Under the pieces are notes generated by a model. That model worked only from the letters and a program-made list of their open reading frames with translations, made no database searches and was not told the origin of the DNA. From the NCBI RefSeq assembly GCF_900187405.1, contig NZ_LT896716.1:2726743-2790742 (forward strand): 64,000 nucleotides of DNA, given 5' to 3'. Source of the DNA: Geobacter sp. DSM 9736 (GTDB taxonomy: Bacteria; Desulfobacterota; Desulfuromonadia; Geobacterales; Geobacteraceae). Positions 26,232 to 33,892 of the stretch are shown here, one piece after another (position 1 is the stretch's first letter; each line of letters opens with the position of its first letter). Made by a program: the position numbers and the translations under genes.

Positions 26232-27482
26232 ATGCGACCCATGCACCCATACCTCATTATTTTGCTTATACTCACAGTCCTCCTGAGCGGCTGCACAAAC
26301 ATGGTACCGCGCAAGAAGCTGCCTCCTCCCCTGACAAACGACCAGTTCGACGACCAGGTCAAGGTCGTGACGATACCTCTACCCGTTTTTGCTTCAAGTC
26401 CCAACGAAGGAATCACGTATGGTGCGCTCACGGCATTCCTTCTCCACAACAAGAAGGATGAGGTAAGCACGCTGCTTGCCCCCCAGGTAAACCTGAACAA
26501 GAATTTCGGCACGACCTTCAGCCTCTTCGGAGCAGGTTACCCGTCCGCAAGCCGCAGTTGGGAGTTCAATCTTTCACGCTCCACAAATGTAAATGAAGAC
26601 TACGAACTCAAGCTGCGAGACAAGACGTTCTTCAACGAGAAACTGGAGACGAACCTCTTTGTTTTCGGTTTGACCGACGGCTCTGCCCGCTTTTTCGGTT
26701 TTCAGTCCAAGAGCCGCAAGGATGACGAAACCAACTACGGGGACCGCGAATTCGGCGTCAACCTCTCCCTCGGTTACGATCTTGCGAAAAATCTGCAAGT
26801 GGTCGCCGGAAACAGGCTCAAAAGCGTATCAATCGTTCCGGGTGCAGTGAAGACTCTCCCATACATACGCGACCGGTTCACCCCCCAGGACGTTCCCGGG
26901 CTCGACGGATTCACGGTGCATGCGCAGAGGCTTTCCCTGGTCTACAGCACGCTGGAGCCCCGCGACCTCCCCGAGGACGGCCTCATGGCGCGGGGCACCA
27001 TCGAAATCAGCTCACCCATGCTTGGAAGCACTGCGGGTTACCGGCATTACGAGGTGGAGGTAAAGAAGTACCTCCCCCACAACAACGGCCGTTTTACCGG
27101 CGTGGGCCGGCTCAGCTACAACCAGACCCTCGGCAGCAACGTCCCCTTTCTGGAGCGAAGCATTCTCGGGGGGGAAACCACTCTTCGGGGGTATGGAAGA
27201 AACCGTTTCATCGACAGCAGCTACGTCCTCTGCAACCTTGAGGAACGCATCCGGCTCTTCCGCTGGGCTGTCTTCGACGTCACCACCGACTGGGAAATCG
27301 CTCCCTTTGTCGACCTGGGTGCAGTCATGGAATCCTTCCCCGAAGTTTCATCCAAATCTTTTGAATTCAACCCCGGGATCGGCTTCCGGGCCGTCGTCCG
27401 ACCCAACATCGTAGGCCGGGTCGACCTGGGGGTAGGCAAGGAGGGGCCGGCCGTCTTCGTCGGCCTCGGTTACCCTTTCTGA
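26232..27482 (+). CDS. Omp85/BamA-like outer membrane barrel with lipobox
   Basis: A 416-residue protein with a lipoprotein signal (LLILTVLLSGC, Cys near residue 21) and then a region resembling the surface-antigen (D15) barrel, including SILGGETTLRGYGRNRF, VDLGAVMESF and the terminal aromatic VGLGYPF. No POTRA repeats are visible between the lipobox and the barrel. It may be an Omp85-like porin or enzyme-associated barrel rather than an assembly factor. It follows the two-component pair with a 118-bp gap. Confidence 0.7.
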   Translation: MRPMHPYLIILLILTVLLSGCTNMVPRKKLPPPLTNDQFDDQVKVVTIPLPVFASSPNEGITYGALTAFLLHNKKDEVSTLLAPQVNLNKNFGTTFSLFGAGYPSASRSWEFNLSRSTNVNEDYELKLRDKTFFNEKLETNLFVFGLTDGSARFFGFQSKSRKDDETNYGDREFGVNLSLGYDLAKNLQVVAGNRLKSVSIVPGAVKTLPYIRDRFTPQDVPGLDGFTVHAQRLSLVYSTLEPRDLPEDGLMARGTIEISSPMLGSTAGYRHYEVEVKKYLPHNNGRFTGVGRLSYNQTLGSNVPFLERSILGGETTLRGYGRNRFIDSSYVLCNLEERIRLFRWAVFDVTTDWEIAPFVDLGAVMESFPEVSSKSFEFNPGIGFRAVVRPNIVGRVDLGVGKEGPAVFVGLGYPF

Positions 27483-27517
27483 TTACCCGTTCAGCAATTA
27501 ACTACAAAGGAGAGAAC

Positions 27518-28090
27518 ATGAAGGTTGTTTGCTTGCTCGGGAGCCCACGCTCCCGGGGGATAAGTGCGACTATAGCCGGCCGTTTCATGGAGACCGCCGC
27601 CACGCTCGGCGCCGAAACCCGCAGCTTCGAGCTTAACCGGCTCACGTATCGGGGGTGCCAGGGATGCTACGCCTGCAAGAAGGGCCTCGACCGGTGCGTC
27701 CTCACCGACGACCTGGCGGAAGTGCTGGGAGCGGTGCAGGAGGCGGACGTGGTGGTTCTCGCGTCTCCTGTCTATTACGGTGACGTGACCGCACAGTTGA
27801 AGGGGTTTATTGACCGGACCTTCTCCTACCTTAAGCCGGACTACATCACAAATACCCAGCCGAGTCGGCTCGGGCCGAAAGAACTGGTCTTCGTTCTGTC
27901 GCAGGGACATCCTGACGAGGCCATGTTCGCAGATATATTCCCTCGGTATGAAACATTCTTCAAGTGGATGGGTTTTACGCAGACCCGTCTGATCCGCGCC
28001 TGCGGGTACGGACCTTCCACGTCCGATACCGTTCCAGCAGAAATCCTTCAGCAGGCGGAGGAAGCGGCGCGGGAAGTTGTGGGAAGGTAG
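27518..28090 (+). CDS. Iron-sulfur flavoprotein (Isf-like) NADPH-dependent FMN reductase
   Basis: A 190-residue flavodoxin-fold protein with the phosphate loop GSPRSRGISATI and the flavin region ASPVYYGDVTAQLKGFIDR. Four cysteines at 47, 50, 53 and 60 follow the compact C-x2-C-x2-C-x6-C pattern of archaeal and bacterial Isf proteins, which hold a 4Fe-4S cluster next to FMN. Isf enzymes reduce O2 or peroxide in anaerobes; substrate here is unknown. AAAGGAGA precedes the ATG. It lies 33 bp before the QueG-like gene. Confidence 0.85.
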   Translation: MKVVCLLGSPRSRGISATIAGRFMETAATLGAETRSFELNRLTYRGCQGCYACKKGLDRCVLTDDLAEVLGAVQEADVVVLASPVYYGDVTAQLKGFIDRTFSYLKPDYITNTQPSRLGPKELVFVLSQGHPDEAMFADIFPRYETFFKWMGFTQTRLIRACGYGPSTSDTVPAEILQQAEEAAREVVGR

Positions 28091-28123
28091 CAGCCGTGCA
28101 ACAGGCGCCGTCTGCAAAGGAGA

Positions 28124-28996
28124 ATGAATCTGTCAGCGGGGGATAGAATGCTGGAAGCGGCGATTCGGAAAGAGATAGAAGGTTTCGTGCGGGATAGCCA
28201 TGAGAATCGCTTCCTGGAGGACGGAGGACCTTTCTTCGCCGAACCACTTGTCGGATTTGCCGCAGCGGACGACCCGCTCTTCCGCGAGTATAAAAACATC
28301 ATTGGAGCATTTCACCAAACTCCGCAGGATGTAATGGCAAAGGCATTCGGAAATGACGTCCGTGCACAAACCGTCATTGTCTGGGTTCTCCCGGTTGTGC
28401 GCACCACCAGCGAGAGCAACGGAAGGGAAGAGCGGTTCCCTTCCAGGGAATGGGCAGTAACCCGTGCGCTGGGGGAGAAGTTCAACAGCGCCCTGAGGCG
28501 CCACGTTACCTCCTATCTTGAAGGCCTGGGCCACCGTACCGTGGCGCCCCAGCTTGCCTCAGGGTGGCGGCAGCTCGATGATGAGACCATCGGCCTCGCA
28601 TCTACATGGTCCGAGCGTCACGCCGCCTACGCCGCCGGACTCGGCACCTTCAGCCTCAACGACGGGTTCATAACCCCGAAAGGCATTTCCCATCGCCTTG
28701 GATCAGTCGTCACCACACTCTCTCTCGCGCCGACCCGGCGCATCGCCCCCGATCACCTGCACAACTGCCTCTACTACCGTGAAGGGACCTGCGGAGCCTG
28801 CATCGGCCGCTGCCCCATCGGCGCCATCTCCCGAAGCGGTCACGACAAAGGGAAGTGCCGTGGCTACGTCTACGGAACCGTTCCCGAAGCGGTTGGAAGT
28901 TGCTATGGCGTCAAGGAAACCGGCTGCGGCCTGTGCCAGACGCGGGTCCCGTGCGAGGGGATGGTGCCGCCGGGGAAGAAACAACATGGCCATTAG
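28124..28996 (+). CDS. QueG-like 4Fe-4S protein (epoxyqueuosine reductase-related)
   Basis: A 290-residue protein. The C-terminal third holds two ferredoxin-type sets (TCGACIGRCPIGAIS, then CRGYVY, SCYG, GCGLCQTRVPC). The middle GLGTFSLNDGFITPKGISHRLGS-type region is the conserved substrate-cofactor region of epoxyqueuosine-reductase-like proteins. The N-terminal half diverges from true QueG, so tRNA modification is not assured; related corrinoid/iron-sulfur reductases are an alternative. The start could be 28124 or ATG 28148. Co-transcription with the flavoprotein suggests electron transfer between them. Confidence 0.72.
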   Translation: MNLSAGDRMLEAAIRKEIEGFVRDSHENRFLEDGGPFFAEPLVGFAAADDPLFREYKNIIGAFHQTPQDVMAKAFGNDVRAQTVIVWVLPVVRTTSESNGREERFPSREWAVTRALGEKFNSALRRHVTSYLEGLGHRTVAPQLASGWRQLDDETIGLASTWSERHAAYAAGLGTFSLNDGFITPKGISHRLGSVVTTLSLAPTRRIAPDHLHNCLYYREGTCGACIGRCPIGAISRSGHDKGKCRGYVYGTVPEAVGSCYGVKETGCGLCQTRVPCEGMVPPGKKQHGH

Positions 28997-29073
28997 AGAA
29001 GGTGCATAATTATTCACCTGACCAGAAACGCAAGCATTCTCCAGCGACTCCTGATAGCTATTGTTGGCAATTC

Positions 29074-29192
29074 TTAAAGGTAATTTTTTGCAGTTAAAAA
29101 TGCGGGATTAAGGCTAAAAGTAGGGCTTAAAATAACTTTAAATCCTTGCATATTAACTGGTTATCTTGGTCCGACCCTTGGATGGGTGGGCC
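29074..29192 (+). repeat. 120-bp direct repeat, copy A
   Basis: First of three related units. It begins TTAAAGGTAATTTTTTGCAG and ends with CTTGGTCCGACCC (29165-29177). The first 69 bp are bounded by an inverted repeat (TTAAAGGTAA / AACTTTAA, ending 29142), so the unit can form a hairpin. It is spaced exactly 120 bp from copy B. The stretch 28997-29073 before it holds only a small AGGTG/CACCT inverted repeat. Confidence 0.85.
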
Positions 29193-29193
29193 C

Positions 29194-29305
29194 TTAAAGG
29201 TATTTTTTTGTAGTGAAAAACGCGGCTCTAAGGCCAGAAGTAGGGCTTAAAATACCTATAAATTCTTGCATATTAACCGGTTATCTTGGTCCGACCCTGG
29301 GATGG
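29194..29305 (+). repeat. 120-bp direct repeat, copy B
   Basis: Second unit in tandem with copy A. Its inverted arms are better matched (TTAAAGGTATTTT at 29194 and AAAATACCTATAA ending 29262). It has a palindromic TAACCGGTTA near 29274-29283, and ends with the same CTTGGTCCGACCC (29285-29297). Base changes relative to copy A partly preserve pairing of the arms. Confidence 0.85.
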
Positions 29306-29568
29306 TGATGGTGGATGGGTGGTTCTCATTAATGGCGAACACTGCGACTTCTCCTTGAAACTCCGCGTGGATATGCGGTGACCTTCCCCCTGAAACTCAG
29401 GGGGGAAGGTCAATCAATGGTTCTCCGGTCCTTTCCAGCTTTCCATTACACGCGATCTGGCCCAGTTCATAGAATTACTTCCTGACGAAATCCCGGCAGT
29501 ACAGGATGGGATTGGAAGCTCTTTTTGTAGCAGTCCCAGAAATTGATAGAATCTTTTTTTAATGGCAG
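29306..29568. other. Gene-free stretch with one strong hairpin
   Basis: No convincing gene. A 15-bp hairpin TGACCTTCCCCCTGA / TCAGGGGGGAAGGTCA (one bulged G, loop AAC) lies at 29379-29412. It has no T-run and may be a structured-RNA or repeat element. The rest shows nothing recognisable. Confidence 0.5.
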
Positions 29569-30510
29569 CTACCAACGAAAAATTTGGCAAATATCAGATA
29601 TAGTATTTCTAACTTTTATAGCCGTGTCGCCTGTACCACCAGGAACACCACAGAGTGCGTCAGATACAATCTTAGTGCCTCCTTCGAATAATCTTTCCCC
29701 TGCGTCGGATATGGCTCCCCCCAGATCACAAACAACTCTGTCAATCCCGGCAATGAGATCATCACCTGCTGCACCCCAGACCACGGAACCTACCACGAGA
29801 GCAAGACCGACACCAGGGACTGCCGCGGCCGCTGCCGCATAGCCTGCTGAAGACAACGCAGAAGCGGCTGCTGTTATTGCCGCGTTATATGCTGCTCCTG
29901 TTACCCCTCCCATCAAACCTGTTTTTGTTATTTCAGCAGCAGCCTCCGCGGGGGTCATTGTCCCAGCCGCAATTTCAAAAGAACAGCAGGCTACCGAAAC
30001 AGCTACACCGAAGGCCGCTCCTGTAACAGCACCAGTTGATGCGGCGTCTACTATCTTTGCCCCTAAGGTTCCATAACCGAGTCCAACTTTACTGGCCAAT
30101 GCGTCCATGTACTGAACTGGATAGGGCATAGCCTCCAACCTGGCTGGATCAACGCCCTTTTTTATCAATCCTTCTCGCATATCATAAGGAATCACAATCT
30201 TATCATTACCATAATCGCCCTTAAGAATGCGCTTTGCAGCCTTATTAATTGCAGCATTATTGCTTAATGCTTTGCATTGAACTGTATGACCACTGGCAGA
30301 CACGAGGTCAGCGGCGGCATGTCGGTCTGCCGCAGGAGCCCAAACTTCCATGCCTTTCATGGTTTTGATCATCGATGAAGTCGATTCATGGATGAACCCT
30401 TTTTGATTTGCACATCCCGAATTCAGTTCCATTGACTTATATACAGCCCAGGATTCTAGTGTCTCGCGAGCAGCTAACGCCTTTGTTACATTATTCTTTT
30501 TGGTACTCAT
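29569..30510 (-). CDS. Unrecognised 313-residue protein: possible nuclease-like head and glycine-zipper tail
   Basis: Not recognised as a named family. The N-terminal 130 residues are soluble; the run D68...Q78-C-K80 (ADLVSASGHTVQCKA) followed by KIVIPYD (104-110) resembles the D-(E/Q)xK core of restriction-like folds, with GFIHE at 38-42 as a possible helix acid. Residues 150-250 are Ala/Gly-rich with GxxxG spacings (GAVTGAAFGVAV, GGVTGAAYNAA, VPGVGLALVVGSVVWGAAGDD), a glycine-zipper pattern of membrane or pore segments. The ATG at 30510 has GGAGGG upstream. Base composition is visibly more AT-rich than neighbouring genes, and the gene is bracketed by direct repeats next to a transposase. 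The domain reading is inference from motifs only. Confidence 0.75.
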   Translation of the reverse strand: MSTKKNNVTKALAARETLESWAVYKSMELNSGCANQKGFIHESTSSMIKTMKGMEVWAPAADRHAAADLVSASGHTVQCKALSNNAAINKAAKRILKGDYGNDKIVIPYDMREGLIKKGVDPARLEAMPYPVQYMDALASKVGLGYGTLGAKIVDAASTGAVTGAAFGVAVSVACCSFEIAAGTMTPAEAAAEITKTGLMGGVTGAAYNAAITAAASALSSAGYAAAAAAVPGVGLALVVGSVVWGAAGDDLIAGIDRVVCDLGGAISDAGERLFEGGTKIVSDALCGVPGGTGDTAIKVRNTISDICQIFRW

Positions 30511-30832
30511 TATTGCCCTCCCCCTCCAGATTTGTCTTTCTAATTCCCTTATCGGTCTAGCAAATCGATACCGTAGAAAAGTTTAACCTAACACCTCGGT
30601 GCCTGAACAAGGGAGTCAGGAATTTACAAAAAAAGCAGTTTATCCGTCGCCTGCACGAAAAAATGTCTGCCCTATTGTCATAAAGTGGCTTGTCGGTGGG
30701 GTTGTCGGTGGGGTCGGACCAAGTCAACCTATTGAACTCACAAATAAATACGCCAAAATGGACTATTTTTTGGGCTTAAACGCATATTTTTGGCATCAAA
30801 AACGAACTTCTTATTCTTTGCCACGGCCATTC
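30511..30832. other. Upstream region of the cassette gene; no gene
   Basis: Contains a tandem 12-mer TTGTCGGTGGGG (30690-30701 and 30702-30713) and GGGTCGGACCAAG (30711-30723), an exact inverted copy of the end motif of repeats A and B. An open frame from 30599 to 30889 runs into repeat copy C and looks accidental. Confidence 0.6.
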
Positions 30833-30929
30833 TTAAAGGTAATTTTTTGCAGTCAAAAATGCGGCTCTAAGGCCAAAAGCAGGGGCTAATACCTTTAAAT
30901 TCTTGCAACTTGGTCCGATCCTGGGATAG
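30833..30929 (+). repeat. Third copy (C) of the 120-bp repeat, internally deleted
   Basis: Same orientation as copies A and B: begins TTAAAGGTAATTTTTTGCAG, has the far arm TACCTTTAA ending 30898, then ACTTGGTCCGATCCTGGG. It lacks the ATATTAACCGGTTAT segment found in the other copies. The three copies bracket the 313-residue gene as direct repeats. Copy C ends 37 bp before the transposase element. Confidence 0.8.
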
Positions 30930-30966
30930 AAAGTCACGGCCGGTAGACCGCCCAGATCGACGGAAC

Positions 30967-31971
30967 CTAAGGGGACGTAGTTGATTTGTTGACTAACTTC
31001 TCGATTTGCTCCCAAAGCGGCATCCCTTGTGCTGCTATCTTCCCGCCACGTAATGCTCCACGGCAGACACCGGAACGGGTAATGCCAAGAGCTTTCGCGA
31101 CCGCCTCTCCGCTGTAGCCAAAGCGCCGAGTGGCAACGTAGCAGATTATGCTTTTGGCCTCCGACAAACCCCCTCCACGTCTGCGTTCACAAAAAATCTC
31201 CCGATCGATGCCCGATGCCTCAGCAATTTTTTCTATCAACTGCTCCAATGGCAGGCACGCCTCAAGCTTCTCCGATAGGCCTTTTTCCTGCCTCAACTGC
31301 TCCACGAAATCTCCACTGCCAAGTATCCTGTCGTCGTAGGCTGAAATGAAACCCTCTCCTGCCGCTTTAAGGACACGTCGCAGGCCTCCGCCTACAAGTT
31401 CTTCTCTTTTCCCGCGCCCGACACCATCGGCCAGGAAAACCTCGTATTTTTGCCTCGCCGACTTCTGCTTCGTCGAGAAGTGCAGTAGCACCTCGTCCAT
31501 CTTCTGCCCTTGCAGCGCTCTTGTACCCATCAAGACAGCATGACCACTCCAGGGATAGCGTTTCAGCTCTTCAATACTGCCGACCAATCCGGCTCGGAGA
31601 GGATTTAAGTGAATATAACGAACCAGTTCAAGAAGATAAGGATCTTCTTCACAGATGATCGATTTGTACCGGTTTTGAAAGAGATGGCCGCTCCGGTGGT
31701 GCCTAAGATTGAACATCACCGCATGACCCGTGAGGAGTCGCCGCATAAACTGCCCGAGATTATCTTGGGACGGCCGCAACAACAGGTGAACGTGGTTGGA
31801 CATTAAGGCCCACGCCAGACATTCCATTCCCATCTGCTCCATCAGTTTCGTGAAGCGATCGACAAAGGATTGTCGGTCTTGGTCATCCAGAAAGATATCT
31901 CGACGTTCAACTCCCCTCACTATGACGTGTTGAAGAACGCCGGCTATGTCGAGTCGTGCGGCCCTCGGCAT
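30967..31971 (-). CDS. REP-associated tyrosine transposase (RAYT, Y1/HUH superfamily)
   Basis: A 334-residue protein with the HUH motif H60-V-H62 in SNHVHLLLRP, the conserved RYIHLNPLRAGLV segment (catalytic-type Tyr119) and the N-terminal PRAARLDIAGVLQHVI. The C-terminal part (SIICYVATRRFGYSGEAVAKALGITRSGV) looks like a DnaA-type helix-turn-helix. RAYTs cut single-stranded DNA at REP hairpins. The frame is intact, so the enzyme may be active on the flanking repeats. Its stop codon lies inside the left inverted repeat. Confidence 0.93.
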   Translation of the reverse strand: MPRAARLDIAGVLQHVIVRGVERRDIFLDDQDRQSFVDRFTKLMEQMGMECLAWALMSNHVHLLLRPSQDNLGQFMRRLLTGHAVMFNLRHHRSGHLFQNRYKSIICEEDPYLLELVRYIHLNPLRAGLVGSIEELKRYPWSGHAVLMGTRALQGQKMDEVLLHFSTKQKSARQKYEVFLADGVGRGKREELVGGGLRRVLKAAGEGFISAYDDRILGSGDFVEQLRQEKGLSEKLEACLPLEQLIEKIAEASGIDREIFCERRRGGGLSEAKSIICYVATRRFGYSGEAVAKALGITRSGVCRGALRGGKIAAQGMPLWEQIEKLVNKSTTSP

Positions 31972-32028
31972 GTATAAACTCTTACCTCCAATCCTACGCT
32001 AGTCAACTAATCAACTACGTCCCCTTAG
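30967..32028 (-). mobile_element. RAYT-type element with 28-bp terminal inverted repeats
   Basis: Left end 30967-30994 and right end 32001-32028 are inverted copies matching at 27 of 28 positions (the right end reads AGTCAACTAATCAACTACGT then CCCCTTAG). The left end encodes the last residues of the transposase. At the right end the 17-mer ACGTCCCCTTAGCCGTC is repeated in tandem (32017-32033, 32034-32050). No target-site duplication is evident. The structure resembles REP sequences flanking RAYT genes. Confidence 0.8.
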
Positions 32029-32050
32029 CCGTCACGTCCCCTTAGCCGTC

Positions 32051-32605
32051 AGGCGATCGCCGTACAATTCCAGGAGCTTCTTTGTTCCCTTTTGACCCGG
32101 CTTAAGGCTCAATCGCGATTTCATCGCACTCCCTGAATAAAGCAAAAAACCACCAGCCGCCAACTCAACTCTCTCCAATGAGCACGCACTATATTCTTCC
32201 TTCTCGCCAATGTAAAGGCCGTCATCTCGTGTGCCGCCCGTTCGGTACCTACCGGATGAGTTGAAACAACGTAACTAAATTCCCCAAGACAAAAAAAGCC
32301 GGGGCAGATTCCATAGTCTGCCCCGGCTCCATCGATACTCTATAAAGCTCCTTCAACTCCCATCGAACGCAATGGCCAAATTTCCTGAACGGACCCTCCA
32401 CCCTTCATATGCCAACTGCAGCCGAATCCCGCCATCGCATCGATGCCAGCGCGTCCTACACCGCAGGGAAATAAACAGGGACACTCCCCATATTTTTCCA
32501 GTTGCCGCCGCGGCCCTTCAGAACCACCCGAAACCGCGTGCCGCGTTTAGAGGGCTGGACTCTCTGTGACATATTCTGTCCAGGTTGTGCGATAACCTCT
32601 TCACC
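32051..32605. other. Gene-free stretch with repeat relics
   Basis: No supported gene. It holds the terminator-like hairpin described separately and a segment at about 32468-32500 (AAATAAACAGGGACACTCCC followed by CATATTTTT) that resembles transposon-linked REP relics. A 65-codon open frame at 32372-32569 has no ribosome site or recognisable product. Confidence 0.5.
32292..32329 (-). terminator. Strong hairpin with T-run on the minus strand
   Basis: A 12-bp perfect stem AGCCGGGGCAGA / TCTGCCCCGGCT (32298-32309, 32318-32329) with an 8-nt loop is followed on the minus strand by seven Ts. It would stop minus-strand transcripts, yet no minus-strand gene lies upstream, so it is probably a relic of a lost gene or an insulator before the transposase. 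Confidence 0.75.
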
Positions 32606-33892
32606 ATGATCACCCTACCCATCGAACAGCGCCTGGAAATCCTGGCGGACAGCGCCAAGTTCGATGTTTCCTGCTCATCCAGCGGCAGCAATCGCGCCGG
32701 CAAAGCGGGTGCCCTCGGCAGTACCGCGGCCAGCGGCATCTGCCATACCTGGACCGCCGATGGCCGCTGCATCTCGCTGCTGAAAATCCTCCTAACAAAT
32801 GCCTGCATCTACGACTGTGCCTACTGCCTGAACCGCCGCTCCAACGACATCCCCCGCGCCGCCTTCACTGCCAATGAAGTTGTCGACCTGACGATGAACT
32901 TTTACCGCCGCAATTATATCGAAGGATTGTTCCTCAGCACCGGCGTTATCCGTTCCGCCGACTACACCATGGAGCAGCTGATCGCCGTGGCGCAGCGGCT
33001 GCGGGAGGTGGAACGTTTCAATGGTTATATTCATCTGAAACTGGTTCCGGGGGCGGATCCGCTCCTTATTGCCTTAGCAGGGCGCTATGCCGACCGGGTG
33101 AGTATCAATATCGAACTACCCACTCGACGGAGCCTGGCGCTGCTGGCGCCGGACAAACCGCGCGAATCGGTGATCGACCCCATGCGTCAGGTCAGCACCC
33201 TGCTGGTCGAGGCACGGGAAGCCCGCACACAATCCCGAAAATCGCCACGCTTCGCTCCGGCCGGCCAGAGCACCCAGCTGATTGTCGGAGCCACGCCGGA
33301 GAGCGACCGCGAGATCATCACCCTGACAGAGGGGCTGTACAAAAAGCTGGAACTGAAGCGGGTTTATTACTCGGCCTATATTCCGGGATCAAGCGACCGC
33401 CGCCTGCCGGCGCTCCCTACGCCGCCGCTCTTACGTGAACATCGCCTCTATCAGGCCGACTGGCTGCTGCGTTTTTACGGCTTTGCCGCCCACGAACTGC
33501 TGGATGAAGCGCGTCCCAATCTGGACATGCGTTTCGATCCGAAAAGCGACTGGGCGTTGCGCCATCTGGAGCTGTTTCCGGTGGAGGTCAATCGGGTCGA
33601 TTATGAGGTGCTGCTGCGGGTTCCGGGGATCGGCGTCCGCTCCGCCCAGCGCATCGTGCAGGCCCGGCGCGGTGCGCGGCTGGGGGAGATGGAGTTGAAA
33701 AAATTGGGGGTCGTGCTGAAACGGGCAAAATATTTTCTGACCGCCGATGGCCGGTATCTGGGGGGCATCAGGCTGGACGGGCCGCGTCTTATGGAGCTAA
33801 TGCTGGCGCCGACGCGCCGGCCGGCGCGACTGGACCAGCTGGAGCTGTTTGACGCGCTGCCGGATGCGTCCGCACTGACGGGAGAGTTGTGA
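32606..33892 (+). CDS. Putative DNA modification/repair radical SAM protein
   Basis: A 428-residue radical SAM enzyme with C67-x3-C71-x2-C74 (CIYDCAYC) and the family-specific cysteines at 23, 46 and 55 (VSCSSSGSNR, GICHTW, DGRCISLLK). A C-terminal helix-hairpin-helix region (LLRVPGIGVRSAQRIVQARRG) suggests DNA binding. This matches the family TIGR03916, found linked to a DUF4130 protein and often a uracil-DNA glycosylase. The reaction is not known. It overlaps the next gene by 1 bp (TGATG). An in-frame GTG at 32585 is an alternative start. Confidence 0.92.
   Translation: MITLPIEQRLEILADSAKFDVSCSSSGSNRAGKAGALGSTAASGICHTWTADGRCISLLKILLTNACIYDCAYCLNRRSNDIPRAAFTANEVVDLTMNFYRRNYIEGLFLSTGVIRSADYTMEQLIAVAQRLREVERFNGYIHLKLVPGADPLLIALAGRYADRVSINIELPTRRSLALLAPDKPRESVIDPMRQVSTLLVEAREARTQSRKSPRFAPAGQSTQLIVGATPESDREIITLTEGLYKKLELKRVYYSAYIPGSSDRRLPALPTPPLLREHRLYQADWLLRFYGFAAHELLDEARPNLDMRFDPKSDWALRHLELFPVEVNRVDYEVLLRVPGIGVRSAQRIVQARRGARLGEMELKKLGVVLKRAKYFLTADGRYLGGIRLDGPRLMELMLAPTRRPARLDQLELFDALPDASALTGEL

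Noticed and set aside
30599..30889. 96-codon frame between the cassette gene and the transposase
   Set aside because: Its end is encoded by repeat copy C, and the same peptide ending occurs by chance at repeat copy A.
32372..32569. 65-codon frame before the radical SAM gene
   Set aside because: No ribosome site, no similarity, and it runs over repeat relics.
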